Source of the DNA: Clostridiales bacterium 38_11
GTDB lineage: Bacteria; Bacillota; Clostridia; Tissierellales; Dethiosulfatibacteraceae
Reading direction: 5' to 3'
DNA length: 34,738 nucleotides
Assembly (NCBI GenBank): GCA_001509345.1
Contig: LGGM01000010.1
Span: 1-34,738 of the forward strand
Below the pieces are notes generated by a model. It saw only the letters and a list, made by a program, of their open reading frames with translations, searched no databases and was not told the origin of the DNA. Position numbers and translations under genes: made by a program. Below, in pieces: positions 1 to 6,765 of this stretch; position 1 is the first letter of the stretch; each line of letters starts with the position of its first letter.

Positions 1-440
1 AAGAAGTCAGCATAGTTCTCACCATGCGCGCCCAGGGTATCCATGGGAATCAGGACGTCTTTGTACTGTTCCAGCTGCGCTACATTCCAGAAAGCTACGT
101 CTGGTGGAGTGCCTGCCTGCACTTTGGTATCCAGCAGAGCCTGATCACGGGTGGATTCAGGTTTCAGAACCACACCACATTGTTCCACAAAAGGAGCAAG
201 GATCGTGTTCAGTTTTTCTTCCTCGTCACCAGACCACTGATAGAGCAGGGTGATCTCGTCACCGGGTTGTGCACCCATGCAGGGATCATCTTCTACTACT
301 GCTTCTTCTTCTGCCGGCGCTTCTTCAGGTGCAACCTCTTCGGCAACGGCAGGCTCTTCAGCAGCTGCAGGTTGGCAGGCTGCCATCACCATCGCGAAAA
401 CGGTGACAAGCGAAACAAGTAACCAAAATCGTTTTTTCAT
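1..440 (-). CDS. ABC sugar transporter substrate-binding lipoprotein, N-terminal part
   Basis: The - strand from 440 to the window edge reads as the first 146 residues of an extracellular solute-binding protein; the rest lies beyond the edge. The start is ATG at 440-438, with GAGGAG six bases upstream (452-447). The protein opens with a lipoprotein signal peptide: positive MKKR, a hydrophobic stretch, then lipobox V-M-A-A-C with the lipidated Cys at residue 22. A Glu/Ala/Pro-rich low-complexity linker follows (about residues 23-52). Next comes a domain containing ITLLYQWSGDEE and, further on, TPPDVAFWN, typical of family 1 sugar-binding proteins. It should be anchored outside the membrane and deliver sugar to an ABC permease. 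The lacI fragment just upstream fits a regulated sugar-uptake operon. G+C and style differ from the rest of the window, suggesting a different organism (Chloroflexota-like, by inference). The sugar cannot be told. Confidence 0.85.
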   Translation of the reverse strand, partial: MKKRFWLLVSLVTVFAMVMAACQPAAAEEPAVAEEVAPEEAPAEEEAVVEDDPCMGAQPGDEITLLYQWSGDEEEKLNTILAPFVEQCGVVLKPESTRDQALLDTKVQAGTPPDVAFWNVAQLEQYKDVLIPMDTLGAHGENYADF

Positions 441-514
441 TTTTTTCTCCTCGATTTATTAAATTTCCTGCTTGACGAACACAAATTCTTCCAATCACCT
501 CCTTCTTAGTAGGA

Positions 515-715
515 TTATTTATTTTTTGGTTGTTTTCGCGAACCACAGGATTCACGAATGATAATTTCGGTGTCTAAAATGCAATCTTTTTCAGGGATTT
601 CACCCTGGTCAAGCCATTTGATCAATAAATTTGCGGCATTCCAACCCAAGCTGTGGGCAGGGATGTTTATGGTGGAAAGAGGTGGTGCCAGATGTTTGGA
701 AAGGGGGATATCATC
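515..715 (-). CDS. LacI-family transcriptional regulator, C-terminal fragment
   Basis: Read on the - strand, 715 down to the TAA stop at 517-515 encodes about 66 residues matching the end of LacI/GalR regulators. Seen in order are DDIPLSKHLAPPLST, then a segment with LGWNAANLLIKWL, then TEIIIRESC near the end. These correspond to the family's DD-I-P...PPLTT, G-x-x-A-x-x-L-L and R-x-S-C elements of the effector-binding domain. The DNA-binding helix-turn-helix and most of the sugar-binding core, about 270 residues, are missing. Upstream of 715 the - strand frame stops resembling LacI (Leu where Phe-Gly is expected) and topA begins on the + strand. It sits 74 bases upstream of the binding-protein gene in the same direction, as expected for a sugar operon regulator. 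Truncated by a junction, not by decay. Confidence 0.85.
   Translation of the reverse strand, partial: DDIPLSKHLAPPLSTINIPAHSLGWNAANLLIKWLDQGEIPEKDCILDTEIIIRESCGSRKQPKNK
698..715. other. Chimeric junction between two unrelated genomes
   Basis: Across these 18 bases both readings are sensible. On the - strand they encode D-D-I-P-L-S of a LacI regulator; on the + strand they encode G-K-G-D-I-I of topoisomerase I. Left of 698 only the LacI reading continues, and right of 715 only the topA reading continues. A short stretch shared by two genomes is what an assembler or a template switch needs to join them. I therefore treat it as an artefactual join; a true recombination event is less likely. Confidence 0.75.
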
Positions 716-2719
716 AAGGAATTGAAAAAAGAAGCGGCTAAGGCCGATAAGGTTTTCCTTGCAACTGACCCCGACAGAGAGGGTGAGGCCATTTCATGGC
801 ATCTAGCTACTATACTGAAATTGAATCAAGAAGACAATATCAGAATTGAATTTCATGAAATAACCAAAAATGCTGTTACAAATGCTAAAAAGACTCCTCG
901 AAAAATAAACATGGATTTGGTGGACTCTCAACAGGCAAGACGTGTTCTGGATAGGATTGTAGGATACCAGATAAGCCCACTTCTCTGGAGAAAAGTAGAC
1001 AGGGGATTGAGTGCTGGTCGAGTTCAATCAGTAGCGGTCAAATTAATCTATGATAGGGAAAAGGAAATCGAGGCTTTTATACCGGAGGAATATTGGACAA
1101 TAGATGGTGACTTTGGAAAAGAGGAAGTTATCACTGCCAGATTGATAGGTGAAATCTCAGACGATAAGGTCAAAAGAATAAAGATTAAAAACATCGACGA
1201 AATGACGGCTATCCTTGACATTTTAAAAAAGCACAATAGTGGTATAATCAATAAAATCACGAATAAGAAATTTATGAAAGCACCGTTGCCACCTTACACC
1301 ACAAGTTCTTTGCAGCAAGATGCCAGCAGAAGCCTTAACTTCACGACTAAAAAGACCATGATGATAGCCCAGCAGCTTTATGAAGGCATTGAAATAAAAG
1401 GCGAAGGCACAACTGGTTTAGTTACCTATATACGAACAGACTCAACCAGGGTTTCAGAGGAATCAAAGACTGAGGCAGCAGGATTTATCAAGGAAAAATT
1501 TGGGGAGAAATACCTCAAGCTCGACAGGGTCTTTAAAAAGAAGAAAAAAAGCGACACTCAGGATGCCCATGAGGCTATACGACCTACATATGCACTTAAA
1601 ACACCGGATTCTATTAAGGATTCTCTATCCAATGATCAGTATAAACTGTATAGGATGATATGGAACAGGTTCATCTCCTCATTAATGTCCTCTGCTGAAT
1701 TTGAAAACATTGGAATTACAATAGTAGTGGCTGATTATGCATTCAGATATACCGGAAAGAGATTACTATTTGACGGATTTATGAAAGTGACTCCTGTCAA
1801 GGAAAAGCTGATAGAGTTTCCTGATATGACTGAAGGAGATAATATAAACTTGAAAAAACTGCTTGAAAAACAGAACTTCACCAATCCACCTGCTCGATAT
1901 AATGAGGCTTCTCTGGTAAAAATGATGGAAGAATTGGGTATAGGAAGACCAAGCACCTATTCTCCGACTGTATCAACCATTCTAAATCGAGGTTATGTGG
2001 AAAAGAAAGAGAACCAATTCTACATTACAGATATAGGAGTTATTGTAACTGAGTTGCTTGTGGAGCATTTTGGTGATTTTATCAATGAAAAATTTACAGC
2101 TGCATTGGAAGATAAGCTCGACAACATTGAGACAGGCGATTACCAATGGAAAGAAATTATTAGAGAGTTTTATAAAGATTTTGAAATTGCTATGAATGAA
2201 GCGGACAAAAAGATTGAAAAAGTAGAATTGGAAGATGAAACAACCGACGTGATTTGTGACAAATGTGGCTCCAACATGATTGTAAAGAAAGGAAGATTTG
2301 GTAAATTTCTTGCCTGTCCGAATTACCCTGAATGTAAAAACACAATGACATTCAGCGATCAACCTGAAAAACCAATAGTAAGTGATGAGATTTGCGAAAA
2401 ATGTGGTGTCAACATGGTTGTAAAAAAAGGAAGATACGGCGATTTTCTAGCATGTCCCAATTATCCTGAATGTAAAAACACCAAACAGATTGTAAAAAAA
2501 CTGGGTGTGAAGTGTCCAAAATGCAATGGGGATGTCATAGAAAAGCGAACCAAAAAAGGTAGAAAATTTTATGGTTGCAATAACTATCCCAAATGCGACT
2601 ACACCTCCTGGAAAGAACCTGTCACGGAAAAATGTGAAATATGCGGGGAATTGAAAGTAAAAGACAATTCATCTGATGACGGAGAAACCATTTGTATGAA
2701 TAAAGACTGCAAAAAATAA
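698..2719 (+). CDS. topA: DNA topoisomerase I, lacking its N-terminus
   Basis: Type IA topoisomerase that relaxes negatively supercoiled DNA through a 5'-phosphotyrosine intermediate. Homology begins at about 698 (GKGDIIKEL). The open frame can be extended to a GTG at 653, but those 15 extra codons are the reverse of the lacI fragment, so that start is not real. Roughly 60-70 residues are missing, including the first TOPRIM strand with its conserved Glu (VxVESPxKAK). Present are the TOPRIM D-x-D-R-E-G-E (767-787) and the catalytic Tyr of YIRTDSTR (codon 1427-1429). Towards the C-terminus are three C4 zinc ribbons of the type CxxCG...CxNYPxC (about 2254-2610) and a shorter fourth Cys cluster (about 2632-2716). 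As written the gene would be inactive, but the truncation coincides with the chimeric junction, so the real gene is probably intact. Confidence 0.93.
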   Translation, partial: GKGDIIKELKKEAAKADKVFLATDPDREGEAISWHLATILKLNQEDNIRIEFHEITKNAVTNAKKTPRKINMDLVDSQQARRVLDRIVGYQISPLLWRKVDRGLSAGRVQSVAVKLIYDREKEIEAFIPEEYWTIDGDFGKEEVITARLIGEISDDKVKRIKIKNIDEMTAILDILKKHNSGIINKITNKKFMKAPLPPYTTSSLQQDASRSLNFTTKKTMMIAQQLYEGIEIKGEGTTGLVTYIRTDSTRVSEESKTEAAGFIKEKFGEKYLKLDRVFKKKKKSDTQDAHEAIRPTYALKTPDSIKDSLSNDQYKLYRMIWNRFISSLMSSAEFENIGITIVVADYAFRYTGKRLLFDGFMKVTPVKEKLIEFPDMTEGDNINLKKLLEKQNFTNPPARYNEASLVKMMEELGIGRPSTYSPTVSTILNRGYVEKKENQFYITDIGVIVTELLVEHFGDFINEKFTAALEDKLDNIETGDYQWKEIIREFYKDFEIAMNEADKKIEKVELEDETTDVICDKCGSNMIVKKGRFGKFLACPNYPECKNTMTFSDQPEKPIVSDEICEKCGVNMVVKKGRYGDFLACPNYPECKNTKQIVKKLGVKCPKCNGDVIEKRTKKGRKFYGCNNYPKCDYTSWKEPVTEKCEICGELKVKDNSSDDGETICMNKDCKK

Positions 2720-2721
2720 TA

Positions 2722-2750
2722 TTTACAAGCCATAAAACCTATGATATACT
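2722..2750 (+). promoter_or_regulatory. Promoter of the rpsB-tsf-pyrH-frr block
   Basis: TTTACA (2722-2727), a 17-base spacer, then TATACT (2745-2750) give a good vegetative sigma-A promoter immediately after the topA stop. It would produce an rpsB leader of about 90 bases. Confidence 0.75.
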
Positions 2751-2790
2751 ACTACAGGAATTACACACAGTTGATAATTTTTGTAGACTT

Positions 2791-2804
2791 GCCTCGCAAG
2801 AGGT
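2791..2804 (+). promoter_or_regulatory. GNRA-capped hairpin in the rpsB leader
   Basis: CCTC (2792-2795), tetraloop GCAA (2796-2799) and GAGG (2800-2803) form a compact hairpin, with a possible flanking G-U pair. It lies about 45 bases upstream of the rpsB start. No T-run follows, so it is not a terminator. Ribosomal protein leaders often carry autoregulatory structures, but I do not recognise this one as a named family. Confidence 0.45.
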
Positions 2805-2849
2805 CCTATGAGAAGATGATTCAATTGGAGGATTAAAAGGAGGAACACA

Positions 2850-3608
2850 ATGTCAGTATTAAGTATGAAAAAACTGCTGGAAGCAGGTGTGCATTTCGGA
2901 CACCAGACTAGAAGATGGAATCCCAAAATGGCGGAGTACATTTTCACCGAAAGAAACGGTATTTACATCATAGACTTGCAGAAGACGACTGTATTGATTG
3001 ACAAGGCATATGCATTTGTCAAGGATGTGGTGGCAAACGGTGATGAGATCATATTTGTCGGAACCAAAAAGCAGGCGCAGGAATCAATAAAGAAAGAGGC
3101 AGAAAGATGCGAAATGCATTTTGTCAGCCAAAGATGGCTGGGTGGTATGTTGACAAACTACAAAACCATCAGAAGCAGAATAGACAGACTGCATGAACTT
3201 GAAAAAATGGAAGAAGACGGGAAATTTGACATGTTGCCTAAGAAAGAAGTTATTAAGCTCAGACATGAAGCTGAAAGACTTGAAAAATTCCTGGGTGGAA
3301 TCAAGAACATGAATAAATTACCAGGTGCGATGTTCATCGTAGACCCCAAGAAAGAAAGAATCGCAATCAGCGAGGCTAAGATTATGGGTATCCCGATCAT
3401 AGCTATAGTTGATACAAATTGTGATCCTGACGAAATAGATATTGTTATACCGGGAAATGATGATGCCATAAGAGCTGTTAAGCTTTTAACTGCAACTATG
3501 GCAGACGCAGTCATTGAAGCTCGACAAGGCATGCAGATGGTAGACAGCGTCTCTGTGGTGGAATTGGGTGAGGAAGTACCTGAAGAAGAATTTTCAGAAG
3601 AAGTATAA
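2850..3608 (+). CDS. rpsB: 30S ribosomal protein S2
   Basis: S2 is a late-binding protein of the small ribosomal subunit; it sits at the junction of head and body and is needed for S1 binding and mRNA recruitment. The 252-residue product is of normal length. It begins [19 protein letters not shown] with the family's [11 protein letters not shown] segment, continues with IYIIDLQKT and the WLGGMLTN motif, and ends in an acidic tail as in many Bacillota. Start ATG at 2850 follows AAGGAGGA. It heads the rpsB-tsf pair, with its own promoter at 2722-2750. A stem-loop separates it from tsf and may lower tsf transcript relative to rpsB. Identification is secure. Confidence 0.98.
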   Translation: MSVLSMKKLLEAGVHFGHQTRRWNPKMAEYIFTERNGIYIIDLQKTTVLIDKAYAFVKDVVANGDEIIFVGTKKQAQESIKKEAERCEMHFVSQRWLGGMLTNYKTIRSRIDRLHELEKMEEDGKFDMLPKKEVIKLRHEAERLEKFLGGIKNMNKLPGAMFIVDPKKERIAISEAKIMGIPIIAIVDTNCDPDEIDIVIPGNDDAIRAVKLLTATMADAVIEARQGMQMVDSVSVVELGEEVPEEEFSEEV

Positions 3609-3624
3609 AATAAGCGTTAAAATT

Positions 3625-3670
3625 AAGGTAAGGGGAAAGGGATGTAATCCCTTGACTGACTTACCTTTTA
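3625..3670 (+). terminator. Stem-loop between rpsB and tsf (attenuator or processing site)
   Basis: AAGGTAAG (3625-3632) pairs with CTTACCTT (3660-3667). Inside it, AAGGGAT (3637-3643) pairs with ATCCCTT (3647-3653) around a GTA loop. Only a short T-rich tail (TTTTATT) follows. As tsf has no clear promoter of its own, the hairpin probably attenuates or processes the transcript and does not stop it fully. Confidence 0.6.
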
Positions 3671-3686
3671 TTAATAGGAGGTCGTA

Positions 3687-4337
3687 ATGGCTAATATTAC
3701 ATCAGCAATGGTTAAAGAATTAAGAGAGATTACAGCAGCAGGAATGCTGGATTGTAAAAATGCATTAGTGGAAAATGATGGCAATTTAGAAGCGGCAATA
3801 GATTATCTCAGAAAAAAAGGATTATCTAAAGCAGCAAAGAAATCCGATAGAGTGGCAGCTGAAGGATTGGTATCAGCTTATATTCATGGTGGCAGAATTG
3901 GTGTTCTGATTGAAGTCAACAGTGAAACTGATTTTGTAGCAAAGAATGAAGAATTTCAGGCTTTTGTGAAAGATCTGGCGATGCAAGTAGCTGCCCAAAA
4001 TCCTAAATACATAAGACCGGAAGATGTCCCTGCGGAAGTATTAGAAAAAGAAAAAGAAATCCTTAAGGCGCAGGCACTTAACGAAGGCAAGCCTGAAAAG
4101 ATTGTCGATAAGATGGTTGAGGGACGAATTAAGAAATATTATGATGAAAATTGCTTGGTTTGTCAATCTTTTATCAAAAATCCCGATATAACAATCCAGG
4201 ATCTTCTGAATGAAAAAATCTCCAAGATTGGCGAGAATCTTATTATAAGAAGATTTACGAGATATGAAGTCGGTGAAGGAATTGAAAAGAAAGTTGAAAA
4301 CTTTGCAGAAGAAGTTGCTAAACAAATAAATATGTAA
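3687..4337 (+). CDS. tsf: Elongation factor Ts
   Basis: EF-Ts is the cytoplasmic nucleotide-exchange factor that releases GDP from EF-Tu. The product has 216 residues. An N-terminal UBA-like domain (about 1-50, with [13 protein letters not shown]) is followed by the EF-Tu-contacting segment with the [10 protein letters not shown] signature (about residues 80-90). The C-terminal part reads [14 protein letters not shown]. It is shorter than the E. coli protein (283 residues), matching the compact EF-Ts form seen in various other bacteria; I see no frameshift that would explain the difference. Start ATG 3687 follows AGGAGG. It lies between rpsB and pyrH in the universal order. Confidence 0.97.
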   Translation: MANITSAMVKELREITAAGMLDCKNALVENDGNLEAAIDYLRKKGLSKAAKKSDRVAAEGLVSAYIHGGRIGVLIEVNSETDFVAKNEEFQAFVKDLAMQVAAQNPKYIRPEDVPAEVLEKEKEILKAQALNEGKPEKIVDKMVEGRIKKYYDENCLVCQSFIKNPDITIQDLLNEKISKIGENLIIRRFTRYEVGEGIEKKVENFAEEVAKQINM

Positions 4338-4346
4338 TATTATTAG

Positions 4347-4369
4347 ATGGAGGACAATTTGTTCTCCAT
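4347..4369 (+). terminator. Hairpin between tsf and pyrH
   Basis: ATGGAGGACAA (4347-4357) pairs with TTGTTCTCCAT (4359-4369), with one G-U pair and a tight A/T loop. It is followed by TATAATTATAC and no T-run, so it is a weak terminator at best. It could equally stabilise or process the tsf transcript. Confidence 0.45.
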
Positions 4370-4396
4370 TATAATTATACTGGGTATGGAGGTTTT

Positions 4397-5110
4397 ATGG
4401 AGCATAAGTATAAGAGAATTGTCTTGAAGATAAGTGGTGAAGCCTTAGGTGGTGAAAAAGGCAATGGTATAGATGAAATGACAATATCTCATATTGCCAG
4501 AGTCATCAAGACAGTCAATGAGATGGACATTCAAGTTGCTGTGGTTGTCGGAGGTGGTAATATCTGGCGAGGTGCCAGCGCTAAGACAACAGATCGCGCC
4601 ACTTCAGATTATATGGGAATGCTTGGTACCATTATCAACGGAATGGCTTTGCAGGACGCTCTGGAGAAAATAGACGTTCCGACCAGAGTTCAGACTGCTA
4701 TAGAGATGAGACAGGTCGCAGAACCCTACATTAGAAGAAGAGCCATCAGACACCTTGAAAAGGGTAGAGTTGTTATTTTTGCAGGTGGTTCTGGGAATCC
4801 TTTCTTTTCAACCGACACAACCGCCGCACTGAGAGCCGCGGAGATTGATGCTGATGTGATACTCCTGGCAAAGAAAGGGGTAGACGGTGTTTATGATGCC
4901 GATCCTAAAATCAATCCTGATGCTACAATGTTCACGGAACTCAACTATATAGAGATACTGAACAGGGGATTGAAAGTCATGGATTCAACAGCCACATCCC
5001 TTTGCATGGATAACAGCATTCCTATCATCGTATTTGGACTCGAAAACCCTGAGAATATAATAAAAATTGTCAACGGTGAAATGATAGGCACCATGATCAA
5101 CAATGAATGA
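4397..5110 (+). CDS. pyrH: UMP kinase
   Basis: Bacterial-type hexameric UMP kinase of the amino acid kinase fold, converting UMP and ATP to UDP in pyrimidine nucleotide synthesis; usually activated by GTP and inhibited by UTP. The 237-residue product is full length. Visible are KISGEALGG at the N-terminus, [11 protein letters not shown] (about residues 49-59), the family-typical [20 protein letters not shown], and the [15 protein letters not shown] nucleotide-binding segment. Start ATG 4397 follows GGAGG. The stop TGA (5108-5110) lies just ahead of the frr ribosome binding site, so pyrH and frr are surely co-transcribed, as in most bacteria. Confidence 0.97.
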   Translation: MEHKYKRIVLKISGEALGGEKGNGIDEMTISHIARVIKTVNEMDIQVAVVVGGGNIWRGASAKTTDRATSDYMGMLGTIINGMALQDALEKIDVPTRVQTAIEMRQVAEPYIRRRAIRHLEKGRVVIFAGGSGNPFFSTDTTAALRAAEIDADVILLAKKGVDGVYDADPKINPDATMFTELNYIEILNRGLKVMDSTATSLCMDNSIPIIVFGLENPENIIKIVNGEMIGTMINNE

Positions 5111-5121
5111 GGAGGATTAAT

Positions 5122-5679
5122 ATGCTATTGGAAATCCATAAGGAATTAGAGAAAAAAATGAAGAAATCCATTGAATTTTTTGTCAGTGATTTATCTACCA
5201 TAAGAGCTGGTAGAGCAAATCCAAAACTACTTGACAAATTGAGAGTGGATTATTACGGGACACCAACTCCTATTAACCAACTGTCTAATATTTCAGTACC
5301 CGAACCAAGATGCCTATTGATTCAACCATGGGACATCAATGCTTTAAAGGAAATATCCAGAACAATCAGTTCCTCTGATTTAGGTATCAACCCTAGCAAT
5401 GACGGAAAAGTGATTAGATTGATTATACCGGAACTGACGGAAGAGAGAAGAAGGGATTTGTTGAAGGTCATCAAAAAGGAAACCGAAAATGCCAAGGTAG
5501 CCTTGAGAAACCTAAGAAGAGACACCAACGATACGCTAAAAAAGATGGAAAAAGATGGTGAATTGACAAAAGATGGTTTAAAGGATGCCGAGATGGAAGT
5601 GCAGCAATTGACTGACAAATACATCAAGATGACTGATGAAATCTACAATGATAAAGAGAAAGAGATTTTAGAGGTTTGA
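5122..5679 (+). CDS. frr: Ribosome recycling factor
   Basis: RRF works with EF-G to split the post-termination ribosome. I place the start at ATG 5122 (MLLEIHKELEKKM) because GAGGAGG lies six bases upstream and this gives 185 residues, the standard RRF length. An earlier in-frame ATG at 5107 overlaps the pyrH stop and has no binding site. Conserved segments are the STIRAGRANP motif (about residues 25-34), YYGTPTPINQL, and the C-terminal helix with ERRRDLLKVIKKETENAKVALRN cut short here as ERRRDLLKV...VALRNLRRD. It ends TGA 5677-5679, three bases before a small unknown gene. Confidence 0.97.
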   Translation: MLLEIHKELEKKMKKSIEFFVSDLSTIRAGRANPKLLDKLRVDYYGTPTPINQLSNISVPEPRCLLIQPWDINALKEISRTISSSDLGINPSNDGKVIRLIIPELTEERRRDLLKVIKKETENAKVALRNLRRDTNDTLKKMEKDGELTKDGLKDAEMEVQQLTDKYIKMTDEIYNDKEKEILEV

Positions 5680-5682
5680 ATA

Positions 5683-5877
5683 ATGAAAGAATTGATAGGC
5701 TCTGAGCTTCGAAAAGCAATAGAAGTAATAGAAGCAATTGATAGTGATAGCGATATAATAGAAATAGCATACATCAAAGGAACCAATAAGAATTTCCTAC
5801 CCGTATTAGAAAAACCGATAGTGGTAAGACACTTGAAGATTAAAGATAGACATAACCTGACAGTTGCTTATTTTTAA
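5683..5877 (+). CDS. Small hypothetical protein, 64 residues
   Basis: I do not recognise this product. It starts ATG 5683, three bases after the frr stop, with a modest GAGG just upstream inside frr. It ends TAA just at the left arm of a terminator, so it looks like the last gene of the pyrH-frr transcript. The sequence has a helical acidic first half (ELIGSELRKAIEVIEAI, then an SDSD run) and a basic, beta-like second half (PIVVRHLKIKDRHNLTVAYF). There are no cysteines, no membrane segment and no signal peptide. Codon use and A/T content match its neighbours. Tight coupling to frr and the terminator at its end argue it is real, but a function cannot be proposed. Confidence 0.6.
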   Translation: MKELIGSELRKAIEVIEAIDSDSDIIEIAYIKGTNKNFLPVLEKPIVVRHLKIKDRHNLTVAYF

Positions 5878-5897
5878 TCCCCGCAAGGGGATTTTGT
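5876..5897 (+). terminator. Terminator after the frr operon
   Basis: AATCCCC (5876-5882), loop GCAA (5883-5886), GGGGATT (5887-5893), then TTGTTT. A perfect 7-bp stem with a GNRA-type loop and a T-rich tail makes a convincing intrinsic terminator, starting at the stop codon of the small gene. Confidence 0.75.
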
Positions 5898-5910
5898 TTA
5901 ACCCGATGAC

Positions 5911-6037
5911 TAACAGTGCTAAGACTCCCACTTATATAGTGGGAGATAAGCACTGTAGAGTCCCTGGATAACGGTCTCTAAGGTTCAGATGGCGTTTAAA
6001 ACACCATCTGAAACCAAGAACCCTGTTAATGAGGTGG
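5911..6037 (+). ncRNA. Structured RNA / leader upstream of uppS (raiA-like candidate)
   Basis: Four helices pack into about 110 bases with no open frame. P1: ACAGTGCT (5913-5920) with AGCACTGT (5949-5956). P2, nested in P1: CTCCCACT (5925-5932) with AGTGGGAG (5938-5945), loop TATAT; the P1/P2 internal loop is AAGA/ATA. P3: AGAGTCC (5957-5963) with GGTCTCT (5973-5979), one T-T mismatch. P4: a stem of about 11 bp (5982-6015), loop TTTAAAA, one bulged A. In addition TAACAG (5911-5916) can pair with CTGTTA (6023-6028), right before the uppS ribosome binding site (6031-6037), and this competes with P1. No T-run follows P4, so it is not a terminator. The single-stranded phrases GGATAAC and CTAAGGTTCAG remind me of the clostridial raiA RNA family, but this is memory, not a search. 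It could be a separate processed RNA or a uppS leader switch. Confidence 0.65.
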
Positions 6038-6042
6038 ATTGA

Positions 6043-6762
6043 TTGACAATAGAGCTCGATAGGAAAAATATTCCAAAACACATTGCAATTATAATGGATG
6101 GCAACCGAAGGTGGGCGAAGAAAAACAAGAAGTTTAAGAATGCGGGCCATAGAGAAGGCATGCTAAGATTTAGAGAAACAGTTGAAGAATGCGTAAGACT
6201 AGGCGTTGAATATTTGACTGTGTATGCTTTTTCAACTGAAAATTGGGGTCGCGAAAATGACGAAATCACTTACCTGATGAATCTTTTGCTGGAATTTTCG
6301 GAAACCATGATAGAACCATTGAATACAGCAGGTGTCCGAATAAATGTTTTCGGGAACCTCGATGACTTCCCCGAAAAATCAAAAGCAGGTATCAGAAAAT
6401 CAATTGAAATAACCAAAAACAACAAAAATCTAAATCTTAACATAGCATTAAGCTATGGTGGAAGAAATGAGATTGTTCATGCTACACGACTAATTGCAAT
6501 GGCAGTCATGGAAAACACAATCAATATAGATGAGATTAGTGAACAACTCATTAGCGATTGTTTGTATTCCAAGGGTCAAAGTGATCCGGATCTTCTAATC
6601 AGAACTAGTGGTGAACAAAGACTAAGCAATTTTATGTTATATCAAATGGCGTATACGGAATTCTATTTCACAGAAGTGCTTTGGCCTGACTTCAAGGCAG
6701 AAGAATTGCATAAGGCGATAGCGGAATATCAGAACAGAAGCAGAAGATTTGGCAAGGAGTAA
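6043..6762 (+). CDS. uppS: Undecaprenyl diphosphate synthase (cis-prenyltransferase)
   Basis: Adds eight isopentenyl units to farnesyl diphosphate to make the C55 lipid carrier for cell-wall synthesis; soluble to peripheral at the membrane. The 239-residue product is full length. MDGNRRWA at residues 18-25 holds the Mg-binding Asp19. Also present are the conserved YAFSTENWGR segment, ALSYGGRNEI, and the C-terminal DPDLLIRTSGEQRLSNFMLYQ signature. The start is TTG at 6043, five bases after GAGGTGG (6031-6037); a TGA just upstream in frame rules out anything longer, and no ATG occurs before the MDGN motif. A structured RNA precedes it. It overlaps nothing and runs straight into cdsA. Confidence 0.96.
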   Translation: MTIELDRKNIPKHIAIIMDGNRRWAKKNKKFKNAGHREGMLRFRETVEECVRLGVEYLTVYAFSTENWGRENDEITYLMNLLLEFSETMIEPLNTAGVRINVFGNLDDFPEKSKAGIRKSIEITKNNKNLNLNIALSYGGRNEIVHATRLIAMAVMENTINIDEISEQLISDCLYSKGQSDPDLLIRTSGEQRLSNFMLYQMAYTEFYFTEVLWPDFKAEELHKAIAEYQNRSRRFGKE

Positions 6763-6765
6763 TCA

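Noticed and set aside
24-462. Two + strand open frames over the left edge
   Set aside because: They are antisense to a clear lipoprotein gene with a signal peptide, lipobox and ribosome binding site on the - strand.
460-504. Perfect AAGGAGGTGA on the - strand (504-495) suggesting a small leader gene between lacI and the binding-protein gene
   Set aside because: The only nearby starts are TTG with no spacing or a GTG giving about seven codons before a stop. The binding-protein gene has its own GAGGAG site. Possibly a fortuitous match.
653-697. GTG at 653 as the topA start
   Set aside because: These 15 codons are the reverse strand of the lacI C-terminal segment and have no TopA similarity; the frame is open only by chance across the junction.
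5107-5121. frr start at ATG 5107
   Set aside because: It overlaps the pyrH stop, lacks a binding site and would translate the GAGGAGG of the real start at 5122.
5982-6015. P4 hairpin before uppS as an intrinsic terminator
   Set aside because: It is followed by AAGAACCC, with no T-run, and forms part of a larger folded region.
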